A DNA stretch of 64,000 nucleotides from JBOFFC01 sp051648405 (GTDB lineage: Bacteria; Planctomycetota; Planctomycetia; Pirellulales; Lacipirellulaceae): positions 1 through 64,000 of the forward strand of contig JBOFFC010000116.1 in NCBI GenBank assembly GCA_051648405.1. Reading direction: 5' to 3'. This document shows, in pieces, positions 37,765 through 46,061 of the stretch. Every line of letters starts with the position of its first letter. The stretch's first letter is position 1. A model generated the notes under the pieces. The model saw only the letters and a program-made list of their open reading frames with translations. It searched no databases and was not told where the DNA came from. The position numbers were made by a program, and so were the translations under genes.

Positions 37765-38373
37765 TCAGTCGTTGCGTCGCACGAGCGGTCCGTCCACCGG
37801 TTCGTCCCGAAGCGTCAGCGTCGGAACGCTGTGGCGGTCAACCGGCAACGGGATCGACCCTCCGTTCGCCCACGCGCTCGCGCTCGACCACTCCCAGTCG
37901 AGCGCCCTCGCGACGAGTCCGCGATGGACCGGGTTGTCGTGGACGTAGGCGATCTTCTCGTGCACGTCCCGGACGCTCCGGAGGTTGCGGTCGTAGCCGC
38001 CCCCGCGCTGCCAGAAGCGGTGGGTCAGGGCGCCGCTCGGCTGGCGGTCCTCCAGCTCGCCGAGGTAGTCGGGGGCGTTCTCGCGCAACCAACGGATCGC
38101 TCGCTTCGACACCGACTGCTTGATCGCGCTGAGGATCGTGGCAACCCGGACGCCTCGGTGCGGCAGGAGCACCAGGTGGACGTGCTCGGGCATCGTTACC
38201 CACGCCCACAGGTCGAACGTGTCCTTCGAGCGAGCCTGGAGCAGCGCGTCGACGAACCATTTCCGTGATCGATCGCGTGCGAGCAGTGGGAGCCGGCGGT
38301 AGCACGAGAAGGTCAGGAAGTGGGAGTCGCCCAGGTCGTCGTACGATCGGCGGGTCTTGCGAAAGGGGGGCAC
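37765..38373 (-). CDS. REP-associated tyrosine transposase (RAYT)
   Basis: A 202-residue Y1 (HUH) transposase. The N-terminal segment FRKTRRSYDDLGDSHFLTFSCYRRLPLL is typical of RAYT. The HUH motif appears as MPEHVHLVLLPH, and the catalytic tyrosine is expected in the following helix (FWQRGGGYDRN region / AYVHDNPVHRG). RAYTs nick and join single-stranded REP DNA. I chose the GTG at 38373 because the protein then begins as in relatives; an ATG at 38451 would lie inside the flanking REP. The two inverted REP copies at 37711 and 38448 bracket it. Confidence 0.85.
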   Translation of the reverse strand: MPPFRKTRRSYDDLGDSHFLTFSCYRRLPLLARDRSRKWFVDALLQARSKDTFDLWAWVTMPEHVHLVLLPHRGVRVATILSAIKQSVSKRAIRWLRENAPDYLGELEDRQPSGALTHRFWQRGGGYDRNLRSVRDVHEKIAYVHDNPVHRGLVARALDWEWSSASAWANGGSIPLPVDRHSVPTLTLRDEPVDGPLVRRND

Positions 38374-38447
38374 GGGTCGAGTGTGGTTGGATTGCAGAGA
38401 CACTGCAACCGGCGTTACCGTTTCTTGCGGAGCGTTTTCGTGGGTTC

Positions 38448-38480
38448 GCATGCCCAACGCTGTCGCGTGGGCATGGCACC
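38448..38480. repeat. REP element, upstream flank of RAYT
   Basis: Inverted copy (31 of 33 bases) of the REP at 37711-37743. The alternative ATG of the RAYT gene lies inside it. Confidence 0.85.
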
Positions 38481-38513
38481 CTGCGCGTTGGCATGGCAAC
38501 GTCTGCGCCGGCC

Positions 38514-39365
38514 TCAGCGGGTGATCGTCCCCGTGATCCACCCGTGCGGCTCGCTGGTCGAGACGAACACCTCGTTCGCGTTCTCGCGGCCGAGCGCCTT
38601 GAGGTTCGCCAGAATGTGGTGCTTGTTCGGCAGGCTGAGCGTGATCGACTGCGCGGCGGGGCAGCGGTCGAGGGCCGCTTGGCCCATCCGCCAGATCGTC
38701 TGCTGGACGCTCACGCTGTAGTGGTCGAGGAACGCCGCCAGCAGGCCCTGGCGGATTTGCTCGCGTGCCGCGGCGAAGTCGGCCGGCAGGGGGGCGTACT
38801 CCCACGTCCCCGCGACCTCGGTCGCCAGGACCCGGTCGTCGGTGTCGGGGAGGATGCGGTACTCGTCGGCGTGGAAGTTCGCGAACCCGCTCTCGGTCGT
38901 CTTGGCGACCACCAGGCCGCTGAGCCCCGCCGTGACGGTCGGCTCGGCGCCGCGTAGGAGCCGGACAACGGCGGTCGGCGTCTCGCGGTCGCTCCCCGTG
39001 AAGCCGTAGGGACTGTCGGCGAGGCGTGCCCACTTCTGCTCGCGCAGCGTCGCCGTGACCCCCGTGACGTGGTCGTACTGCTTCACGAAGTGCCGCACCA
39101 GCGCGCAGCCGAACGACTCGATCGTGCGGAAGGGGTCGTCTTTCGCCACGGCGTAGACCGTGTTCTTGACCGTATCGGTGGCGACCACCGACGAGTTGTC
39201 GGCCTCAGTGTACGCCTCGGCGAAGGCCCCTTCGAGCGTGACGTCGATGCTCGCCTCGATGAACTCGTGCCGCTCGTCCTTGGGCGCGCCCTGGCGCGGA
39301 CGCTTGATCTTGCTTACGCGCACGGCGTGCTTGCCGTACGCGTTGTGCGACAGGGAGTACGACAT
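38514..39365 (-). CDS. uox: urate oxidase (factor-independent urate hydroxylase)
   Basis: A 283-residue cytoplasmic enzyme that oxidises urate to 5-hydroxyisourate. The T-fold tandem is shown by LSHNAYGKHAVRVSKI at the N-terminus, EASIDVTLEGAFAEAYTEADNSSVVATDTVKNTVYAVAK (catalytic Lys/Thr region), and the C-terminal LSLPNKHHILANLKAL, which carries the His of the active site. Length fits the cofactor-free family. Start ATG at 39365. Transcribed divergently from allB-uraD-uraH, with a 125-base shared promoter region, so the four genes form one urate-degradation block. Confidence 0.95.
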   Translation of the reverse strand: MSYSLSHNAYGKHAVRVSKIKRPRQGAPKDERHEFIEASIDVTLEGAFAEAYTEADNSSVVATDTVKNTVYAVAKDDPFRTIESFGCALVRHFVKQYDHVTGVTATLREQKWARLADSPYGFTGSDRETPTAVVRLLRGAEPTVTAGLSGLVVAKTTESGFANFHADEYRILPDTDDRVLATEVAGTWEYAPLPADFAAAREQIRQGLLAAFLDHYSVSVQQTIWRMGQAALDRCPAAQSITLSLPNKHHILANLKALGRENANEVFVSTSEPHGWITGTITR

Positions 39366-39490
39366 CGACGGGTTCCTGGGCGGGGGGCTTTGGTGACGGC
39401 GCCTGGGGGCCGCTAGACTACCAGCCCGCGTGTCGCGGCGCCCCTCGTTTGGCGGGCGGCTCGCCGCGAGGTTCTGTCGCCCCATGGGCC

Positions 39491-40855
39491 ATGCCTGACC
39501 AACTTACCTCGACTGTCCTAGCGAGCCTGCGGGTCGTGACGCCGTCGGGCGAGCGCCCGGCGAACGTCGTCGTCGAGCGTGGGTGGGTCGTCGAGGTAGC
39601 GCCGCACGACCCCGACGCCGCGCTGGCCGCGGGGGGCGAGGACTGGGGCGCCGTCGCGTTGCTGCCGGGGCTCGTGGACCCGCACGTCCACCTGAACGAG
39701 CCGGGGAACACCCACTGGGAGGGGGTCGCAAGCGGCACGGCGGCGGCGGCGCTCGGCGGGGTGACGACGCTCATCGACATGCCGCTCAACAGCCTGCCGG
39801 TGACGACCAGCGTCGCGGCGCTCGAGGCGAAGCGCGCGGCGACGTGCGGCAAGGCGAGCGTCGATGTCGCCTTCCACGGCGGCCTCGTCGCGGGGAGTGC
39901 GGACCAGATCGGCCCGTTGCTCGACGCCGGCGTCGTGGGGATCAAGGCGTTCCTCTGCCACAGCGGCCTCGACGAGTTCCCGAACGCCACCCGCGACGAC
40001 CTGGCGGCCGCGATGCCGCTGCTGGCCGAGCGCGGCGTGCCGCTGCTAGCGCACGCGGAGCTGGTGCGACCACTGCCGCCGATGGCCGACCCGCGACGCT
40101 ACGCCGACTACCTCGCCTCGCGCCCGGTGGAGTTCGAGCGCGACGCGATCGAGATGCTCGTCGAGCTGTGCGAAGCGACCGGCTGCCGCACGCACGTCGT
40201 GCACCTGGCCGACGCCGGCTCGCTCGGGACGCTCCGCGCCGCGCGGCGGCGCGGCCTGCCGATCACCGTCGAGACCTGCCCGCACTATCTGGCGTTCACC
40301 GCCGACGAGATCGCCGACGGCGCGACGCTGTTCAAGTGCGCCCCGCCGCTGCGCGAAGCGGCGCATCGCGAAGGATTGTGGAGCGCCCTGGCCGAGGGGC
40401 TGATCGACTTCGTCGCGACCGACCACTCTCCCTGCCCGCCGCAGGACAAGCGGCTGCCGGAGCTCGGCGGGGCCGACGCGGGGCGGTTCGACCGTGCGTG
40501 GGGGGGGATCGCGTCGCTGGGGCTCGCGCTGCCGGTTGTGTGGGCCGAAGCCGCGGTGCGCGGTCATTCGCTGTCGGACGTAGCGCGCTGGCTTAGCGAC
40601 GCCCCCGCGACACTCGTCGGCGTTGAAGGCGGCATCCGCCGCGGCGCGCCGGCAAACCTCGTCGCGTTCGACCCGGACGCGGCCTGGATCGTCGAGCCGG
40701 CACGCCTCGCCTTCCGCCACAAGCAGACCCCTTACGCCGGGCGCACCCTCCGCGGCGTCGTTCGTCAGACTTACCTGCGTGGCGAGCCGCTGCTGGCCGC
40801 GGGGCAGGGGGGCTTGGCGACGCTCGCACGCCCCGGACGCGGAGGGGTGCGATGA
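39491..40855 (+). CDS. allB: allantoinase
   Basis: A 454-residue cyclic amidohydrolase that opens allantoin to allantoate. The TIM-barrel metal site is complete: His65 and His67 in DPHVHLNEPG, the carbamylated Lys152 in VGIKAFLCHSG, His188 in LAHAEL, His238 in HVVHLADAGS, and Asp311 in VATDHSPC. The SxPxGxL-type substrate loops are as in allantoinase rather than dihydropyrimidinase. Start is the ATG at 39491 (MPDQLTSTV), the second in-frame ATG. The stop overlaps the start of uraD (ATGA). Confidence 0.94.
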   Translation: MPDQLTSTVLASLRVVTPSGERPANVVVERGWVVEVAPHDPDAALAAGGEDWGAVALLPGLVDPHVHLNEPGNTHWEGVASGTAAAALGGVTTLIDMPLNSLPVTTSVAALEAKRAATCGKASVDVAFHGGLVAGSADQIGPLLDAGVVGIKAFLCHSGLDEFPNATRDDLAAAMPLLAERGVPLLAHAELVRPLPPMADPRRYADYLASRPVEFERDAIEMLVELCEATGCRTHVVHLADAGSLGTLRAARRRGLPITVETCPHYLAFTADEIADGATLFKCAPPLREAAHREGLWSALAEGLIDFVATDHSPCPPQDKRLPELGGADAGRFDRAWGGIASLGLALPVVWAEAAVRGHSLSDVARWLSDAPATLVGVEGGIRRGAPANLVAFDPDAAWIVEPARLAFRHKQTPYAGRTLRGVVRQTYLRGEPLLAAGQGGLATLARPGRGGVR

Positions 40856-41373
40856 ACCAGCAGTCGCTCGACGCTCTGAACCGGCTCGACGCCGATGCGG
40901 CCCGCGCCGAGCTGCGTAAGCTGTGCGGCTGCGCCGCGTGGCGCCAGTCGATGGCCGTGCGACGGCCGTTCGCCGACCCCCGGGCGCTGCACGGCGCGGC
41001 GGACGAAGTGTTCGACTCGCTGGCCGACAAAGACTGGCTCGAGGCGTTCGCCTGCCACCCGCGGGTCGGCGACTTGGATTCCTTACGGATGAAGTTCGCC
41101 GGCAACCGCGAGTGGTCCCACAGCGAGCAGTCGGGGATCGACTCGGCCGACGAGCGGACGATCGTCGCGCTCGCGCGCGGCAACGACGACTACTTCGCGC
41201 GGTTCGGCTACCTGTTCATCGTCTGCGCCACCGGCAAGACGGCGGCCGACATGCTCGCGCTGCTCGAAGCGCGGCTGGCGAACGACCCGGCGAACGAGCT
41301 TCCTGTCGCCGCCGCCGAGCAGCGGAAGATCACCCACCTTCGGATCGACAAACTGGAGCTTCCCACACCGTGA
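40852..41373 (+). CDS. uraD: OHCU decarboxylase
   Basis: A 173-residue enzyme that decarboxylates 2-oxo-4-hydroxy-4-carboxy-5-ureidoimidazoline to S-allantoin. The family motif FACHPRVGDLDSLR carries the catalytic His, and SHSEQSGI and FGYLFIVCATGKTAADML are present. Overlaps allB (ATGA) and uraH (GTGA), so the three are translated together. It performs the step between HIU hydrolase and allantoinase. Confidence 0.94.
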   Translation: MNQQSLDALNRLDADAARAELRKLCGCAAWRQSMAVRRPFADPRALHGAADEVFDSLADKDWLEAFACHPRVGDLDSLRMKFAGNREWSHSEQSGIDSADERTIVALARGNDDYFARFGYLFIVCATGKTAADMLALLEARLANDPANELPVAAAEQRKITHLRIDKLELPTP

Positions 41374-41726
41374 GCACTCCCCCCGCCAAAAGTCCGATCA
41401 CCACGCATGCCCTCGACACGGCGCTGGGTCGCCCCGTTGCGGGGATGGGGGTCGAGCTCGCGCGGCTCGACGCGACCGGCGCGCCGACCGTCCTGGGAGT
41501 GGGCTTCACGAACGACGACGGCCGCGCCGCGGACCTGATGCGCACGCCCCTCGAGCCCGGGGTCTACCGCCTGCGGTTCGACACGGCGGGGTACTTCGCC
41601 GCGACGGGGCGCGAGACGTTCTTCCCCAGGGCGACGGTCGAGTTCACCGTCACCGCCGGGCGCGAGCACTACCACGTGCCGCTGCTGGTCTCGCCGTTCG
41701 GGTACTCGACGTATCGCGGCAGTTGA
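41370..41726 (+). CDS. uraH: 5-hydroxyisourate hydrolase
   Basis: A 118-residue transthyretin-like enzyme, the step after urate oxidase. N-terminal THALDTALGRPVAGM has the catalytic His and the C-terminus ends in the diagnostic YRGS. Its GTG start overlaps the uraD stop. Together with uox, uraD and allB the pathway from urate to allantoate is complete; no allantoicase or ureidoglycolate gene follows here. Confidence 0.95.
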   Translation: MSTPPAKSPITTHALDTALGRPVAGMGVELARLDATGAPTVLGVGFTNDDGRAADLMRTPLEPGVYRLRFDTAGYFAATGRETFFPRATVEFTVTAGREHYHVPLLVSPFGYSTYRGS

Positions 41727-41766
41727 CGCGGAGCCGCGGGAGCCGAGCGTATCGGCGCTCGCATGC

Positions 41767-41877
41767 TCAGTCGTCGTTGTTCGACTCGGTGAGCAGCACC
41801 TTTCCGACGCAGTACGCGCAAAGCGCGACGACTGACGTCAACGACACGATCATCATCGTCCATCCGGCGGCGGTCAT
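41767..41877 (-). CDS. small membrane protein, probable MetS-like NSS transporter subunit
   Basis: A 36-residue protein (MTAAGWTMMIVSLTSVVALCA, one membrane helix, then a short acidic tail ending in SNNDD). It lies 34 bases downstream of the sodium symporter on the same strand. Neurotransmitter:sodium symporters in bacteria often have such a single-helix partner (MetS type). No sequence motif is diagnostic at this length, so the call rests on position, size and hydrophobicity. Confidence 0.65.
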   Translation of the reverse strand: MTAAGWTMMIVSLTSVVALCAYCVGKVLLTESNNDD

Positions 41878-41911
41878 CGCGGTGTCCCTTAGGTGAAGCC
41901 TTGGCTTCGGG

Positions 41912-43501
41912 TCAGATCCCTTCGCCCTGCTCGCCCTCTTCGTAGCGCCCCTCGCTGACCCAGCGCATGCCGGCCAGGTGGACCAGCACCGTCATGAAGG
42001 CGATCACGACGAGGATGAAGAGCCCGCTGACGAGCGACGGTGTGCTGTTGGTAAGCGCGCCGAAGTAGTCGGGCAGGTCGTTGTAGCAGAACACGCCGAC
42101 CATCGTCGCCAGGTACAAGGGGATCACGTACTTCAGCAGCAACTGGACGAAGTGGGGGATCCGCATCTGGGCGCCCTGGGCCGCGATCTCCGCCCCTCGG
42201 CGGATCCCCAGGCCCCACCCGTAGAGCAGCGACTGCACCAGCGCCAGCACGACGATCGCCAGAGTGCCGACCCAGAAGTCGAACGTGTCGAGGGCTGCCC
42301 TGTCTTTGGAAAAGTACAGCACGATCCCTGTCCCGAGGGCCGAGATCATCCCCAGCAGCGTCGCCGAAGCCCGTCGCCGCAGGCCGAAGCCCTCCTCCAG
42401 GAACGCGATCACGGGCTGCAGCATCGACAGGCTGCTGGTGATCGCGGCCAGGAACAGCATGAAGAACCACAGGAAGCCGACGAGGCGCCCACCGGGCATC
42501 TCGGCGAAGACGTTGGGGAGCGACACGAAGCCCAGACCGAACCCTCGGGCCGCCCCCGCCGCGCCGAGGAACACGAACGCAGCGGGGATTGTGATCATTC
42601 CGCCGAAGGCGACCTCGAACAGTTCGTTGACGCTCGACGACGTGAGCCCGCTCAGCACGACGTCGTCCTTGCGCTTCAGGTAGCTGGCGTAGTTGACGAT
42701 GATTCCGAACCCGACGGACAGGCTGAAGAACACCTGGCCCGAGGCGGCGAGCCAGGTCTTCGAGTCGCCGAGCTTCGAGAAGTCGGGGTTCCACATGTAG
42801 CCCAGGCCCTGCTCGACGGTGCGTCCCGACTCGTGCGCGGGGAGCGTCATCACCCTCACGAGGACGATTAGCGCGCAGACGGCCATCACCGGCATCGCGA
42901 TCTTGCAGAAGCTCTCGATCCCCTTCGAGACGCCGCGGTAGATCATCACGAAGTTCATCGCGAACACCGCCGCGACGACCAGCGGCAGGAACGCCCCCCC
43001 GCCGCTGAAGAGCACGCCGTCGGCGCTGTTGCCGATCAGGTTGTCGAAGTGCGATTGGTACTTGTCGGCATTGGGGCCGAGCATCAGGTCGCCGGTCAGG
43101 TACTGGATCGCGTAGGCGAGGCACCAGGCCTCGATCACGACGTAGTACATGTAGATGACCAGCGGCACAACCAGCGCCAGCACGCCGAGGTACTTCGCCA
43201 AGGGATTGCGCCAGAGGACGCTGAACACCCCTGGCGCCGAATTGAAGCCGCGCGAACCGCCGTAGCGGCCCATCGTCCACTCGGCCCAGCAGAGGGGGAT
43301 CCCCAGCAGCAGCAGCGACACGAAGTAGGGGATCATGAACGCGCCCCCGCCGTTGTCCGCGGCCTGGCCGGGGAAGCGAAGGAAGTTCCCGAGGCCGACC
43401 GCCGAGCCGGCAACCGCCAAGATCACCCCCAGCCGCGAGCTCCAGCCGTCCGCCGTCGGAGGGGGCGTGGGGTTGGTGCTGTCGTCGTCAGACAGGGGCA
43501 T
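41912..43501 (-). CDS. sodium-dependent transporter, neurotransmitter:sodium symporter family
   Basis: A 529-residue LeuT-fold transporter with about 11-12 helices. The first helix has the sodium-binding SRLGVILAVAGSAVGLGNFLRFPG, and WAEWTMGRYGG follows. Other conserved stretches are FFSLSVGFGIIVNYASYLKRKDD and FLAAITSSLSMLQPVIAF. Members import amino acids or related solutes with Na+; the substrate here is unknown. Start is taken at ATG 43501 (MPLSDDDSTNP). The open frame upstream gives a Pro-rich extension with no support. It forms an operon with the 36-residue partner. Confidence 0.94.
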   Translation of the reverse strand: MPLSDDDSTNPTPPPTADGWSSRLGVILAVAGSAVGLGNFLRFPGQAADNGGGAFMIPYFVSLLLLGIPLCWAEWTMGRYGGSRGFNSAPGVFSVLWRNPLAKYLGVLALVVPLVIYMYYVVIEAWCLAYAIQYLTGDLMLGPNADKYQSHFDNLIGNSADGVLFSGGGAFLPLVVAAVFAMNFVMIYRGVSKGIESFCKIAMPVMAVCALIVLVRVMTLPAHESGRTVEQGLGYMWNPDFSKLGDSKTWLAASGQVFFSLSVGFGIIVNYASYLKRKDDVVLSGLTSSSVNELFEVAFGGMITIPAAFVFLGAAGAARGFGLGFVSLPNVFAEMPGGRLVGFLWFFMLFLAAITSSLSMLQPVIAFLEEGFGLRRRASATLLGMISALGTGIVLYFSKDRAALDTFDFWVGTLAIVVLALVQSLLYGWGLGIRRGAEIAAQGAQMRIPHFVQLLLKYVIPLYLATMVGVFCYNDLPDYFGALTNSTPSLVSGLFILVVIAFMTVLVHLAGMRWVSEGRYEEGEQGEGI

Positions 43502-43666
43502 CTCCACTCCAATCGGGGGGGGCCTGAAGGGTACCGGCACGGGCCGCCGAGCCCTCCACGCAGCAACTTCTACGGCGCCAGCAAAGGCCGCATAAGAGTC
43601 AAGAAAGGCTTTCGTGTCAACGCTTTACGTCACCGGCCTGGTTCCGCGCCAGCAGGGGGGCTATTT

Positions 43667-43707
43667 TTGACATTTAGAGTTGTCAATAATGTTCCCAGCC
43701 TTACGAT
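43667..43707 (+). promoter_or_regulatory. putative promoter and operator of sufR
   Basis: An inverted repeat, TTGACA at 43667-43672 and TGTCAA at 43681-43686, overlaps a possible -35 (TTGTCA, 43680-43685). A TACGAT at 43702-43707 could be the -10 (16-base spacer). The ATG of sufR follows at 43717. An operator across the -35 would fit a self-repressing SufR, but this is inferred from position. Confidence 0.4.
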
Positions 43708-43716
43708 ACTTCGGAC

Positions 43717-44436
43717 ATGAACACGATTGATCCCGCCGACCGCCTACTCGTTGACCACCTCCGCCGTGCGGGGGGGGCCGTCGTGGGTGAGCTGACCGAG
43801 CTCCTCGGGGTGACTGCCACCGCCGTTCGCCAGCGGCTGTCGCGGCTCGCGGCCGCGGGGCTAATCGAGCGGGTTCTCGACCGCAACGAGCACGAGGTGG
43901 GCACGTCGCGCGGTCGGCCCCGTCATCAGTACCGCCTAACCGACCGCGGCCGCCGCGAGTCGGGAGACAACTACGACGACCTCGTCCAGGTGATGTGGCA
44001 AGAGATCCGCTCGATCGAGGACCCCGCCGTGCGGGTCGGCTTGGTCAATCGGCTCGCGTCGAAGCTAGCCGTGCGCTACGCATCACGGGTTAACGGACCG
44101 AGCCTCGCCGAACGGATGCACAACTTGGTGCGGTTGATGGGGGAACGGGAGGTGCCGATCGACATCGACGAGTCGGGGGCCTTCCCGGTGCTGACGGTGC
44201 TCGCGTGCCCCTACCCAACGCTCGCCGAGCAGGACCGATCGATCTGCGCAATGGAGAAGGCCCTTTTCTCCGAAGTGCTCGGGCAAGGGGTCCGGCTTAG
44301 CGAGTGTCGGCTCGACGGGGGGGAATGCTGCTCGTTCGAGCCGAGCAAGTCGGTCACAGGCGAGGATCGACTGACCGGCGCCGCGAGCGTCGCGTCCGTA
44401 GCTCTACAAAGCGTGCTGGAAGGAGCGACGCCGTGA
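43717..44436 (+). CDS. sufR: SufR-type Fe-S sensing repressor
   Basis: A 239-residue transcription regulator. An N-terminal winged helix-turn-helix (about 10-80, DELTELLGVTATAVRQRLSRL) is followed by a helical region. The C-terminal half has cysteines Cys164, Cys177, Cys197, Cys204 and Cys205. Cys164 and Cys177 are spaced 12 apart, as in cyanobacterial SufR, where such cysteines hold a [4Fe-4S] cluster. The protein should repress the suf genes when clusters are plentiful. Its stop overlaps the next gene (GTGA). Position at the head of a SUF cluster supports the call. Confidence 0.85.
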   Translation: MNTIDPADRLLVDHLRRAGGAVVGELTELLGVTATAVRQRLSRLAAAGLIERVLDRNEHEVGTSRGRPRHQYRLTDRGRRESGDNYDDLVQVMWQEIRSIEDPAVRVGLVNRLASKLAVRYASRVNGPSLAERMHNLVRLMGEREVPIDIDESGAFPVLTVLACPYPTLAEQDRSICAMEKALFSEVLGQGVRLSECRLDGGECCSFEPSKSVTGEDRLTGAASVASVALQSVLEGATP

Positions 44437-45062
44437 CGCAGCCGTGGATCGAAGGCCGCTTCGAGGAGAACGTCATCACGACGACGGTCGAGCAGGCGAT
44501 CAACTGGGCCCGCGAGTCGAGCCTTTGGCCGATGACGTTCGGCCTGGCGTGCTGCGCGATCGAGATGATGGCCGCCGGCGCTGGCAAGTACGACCTCGAC
44601 CGCTTTGGCGCGGGAGCGTTCCGCGCCACGCCGAGGCAGGCCGACCTGATGATCGTCGCCGGCACGGTGACCTATAAGATGGCCAGCCGCGTCCGCCGGC
44701 TTTACAACCTGATGCCCGACCCCAAGTTCGTGATCGCGATGGGGGCGTGCACGGTCGGTGGTGGGCCCTACTTCAAGCACGGTTACCACGTGGTGAAGGG
44801 GGTCGATCTCGTTGTGCCGGTCGATGTGTACGTCCCCGGCTGCCCGCCGCGTCCCGAGTCGTTGCTCGAAGGGCTGATGCGGGTCCAGGACAAGGTTCGC
44901 GGCCACCGACTGGCGAAGGCCGCCGGCTCGCCCGTGGGGATCAAGGTCGCCGACGAGCTGCCGATCCCGCACCACAGCGGCTACGTGACGCCGGCTGTCG
45001 ATATCGACCCGCTCCGCCGCCACCAAGAATTGACCGAACAGCGCGCCGCCTCGCGTGCGTAA
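44433..45062 (+). CDS. nuoB: NADH-quinone oxidoreductase subunit B (stand-alone)
   Basis: A 209-residue subunit of respiratory complex I that binds the terminal N2 [4Fe-4S] cluster. All four ligands are present: tandem Cys40-Cys41 (LACCAIEM), Cys106 (GACTVGGG) and Cys137 (VPGCPPRPE). It is preceded by AAGGAG and starts at GTG 44433, overlapping sufR (GTGA). No other nuo gene is near, so it is separated from the rest of complex I and sits inside the SUF operon. It may be a cluster-rich reporter, an alternative oxidoreductase part or a misplaced copy. Confidence 0.94.
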   Translation: MTQPWIEGRFEENVITTTVEQAINWARESSLWPMTFGLACCAIEMMAAGAGKYDLDRFGAGAFRATPRQADLMIVAGTVTYKMASRVRRLYNLMPDPKFVIAMGACTVGGGPYFKHGYHVVKGVDLVVPVDVYVPGCPPRPESLLEGLMRVQDKVRGHRLAKAAGSPVGIKVADELPIPHHSGYVTPAVDIDPLRRHQELTEQRAASRA

Positions 45063-45125
45063 AGCTGCAACGGCGCCGTTCACCACACACTCGCTTACCT
45101 CGAACCCACGCGCACAACGACCCTC

Positions 45126-45950
45126 ATGTCGCACACACTGAAGATCACCGACCTGCACGTCTCGGTCGAAGGCAAGCCGATCCTCAACGGCGTGAACCTG
45201 ACGATCCGCCGCGGCGAGACGCACGCCCTGATGGGCCCCAACGGCTCGGGGAAGAGCACGCTGGGGAACGCGGTCATGGGGCACCCGTCGTACGAGGTGA
45301 CCGCCGGGTCGATCGAGCTCGTCGGCGACGAGGGGTCGATCGACGTGCTGGACCTCGACGCGTCGGAGCGGGCCCGCGCGGGGCTCTTCATGGCGTTCCA
45401 GCGGCCGATGGCGATCCCCGGCGTGAAGCTGGCCGACTTCCTCCGCCACGCGACGACCAACGTCCGCAGCCCCGAGCGCAAAGAAGGGGAAGACCTGATC
45501 CCGATGCGTGAGTTCCGCAAGGAGCTCAAGGAGAAGATGGACCAGTTGCGGATGGACGTCGATTTCGCCCGCCGGTACGTCAACGACGGGTTCTCCGGCG
45601 GCGAGATGAAACGCGCCGAGATCCTGCAGATGGCGATGCTGCGTCCGAAGTTCGCGATCCTCGACGAGACCGACTCGGGGCTCGACGTCGACGCCGTGAA
45701 GCTCGCGAGCCAGAGCATCGCCGAGATCGGCCGCGACGAGACCACCCAGATGGGGATCCTGATCATCACCCACCACGACAAGCTGCTCGACCACAACACG
45801 CCCGACTTCACGCACGTGATCCTCGGCGGAAAGATCGTCGAGACCGGGGGCGCCGAGCTCGCCCGCGAGCTGTACACCGAGGGTTACGACCGCATCCGAG
45901 CCGCGTACCCCGAGGTGGCCGGCGCCGAAACGGCCGTCGTGACCGCCTAG
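45126..45950 (+). CDS. sufC: Fe-S cluster assembly ATPase SufC
   Basis: A 274-residue ABC-type ATPase. Walker A is GPNGSGKSTL, the signature is FSGGEMKRAE and Walker B is FAILDETDSGLD. It works with SufB and SufD in the SufBCD scaffold that builds clusters. It follows nuoB with a 63-base gap that has no obvious hairpin, so it probably shares the transcript. Confidence 0.96.
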   Translation: MSHTLKITDLHVSVEGKPILNGVNLTIRRGETHALMGPNGSGKSTLGNAVMGHPSYEVTAGSIELVGDEGSIDVLDLDASERARAGLFMAFQRPMAIPGVKLADFLRHATTNVRSPERKEGEDLIPMREFRKELKEKMDQLRMDVDFARRYVNDGFSGGEMKRAEILQMAMLRPKFAILDETDSGLDVDAVKLASQSIAEIGRDETTQMGILIITHHDKLLDHNTPDFTHVILGGKIVETGGAELARELYTEGYDRIRAAYPEVAGAETAVVTA

Positions 45951-46061
45951 TTTCAAGCCTCGCGAAGCGAGAAAATAACCCCCACAGACGCCACGCGAGC
46001 GACCGGTCCCACTCGACCCCTCGACCCCTGCTGTGGTTCATCGATACCAAGGGAGCCAATC

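Noticed and set aside
37507..38480. Repeats around the RAYT gene as a possible CRISPR array
   Set aside because: Only isolated palindromes in opposite orientation, no regular spacers and no cas genes.
33544..38480. Accessory block as a prophage or integrative island
   Set aside because: No integrase, phage structural gene or attachment site; only an IS, a RAYT and one foreign-looking gene.
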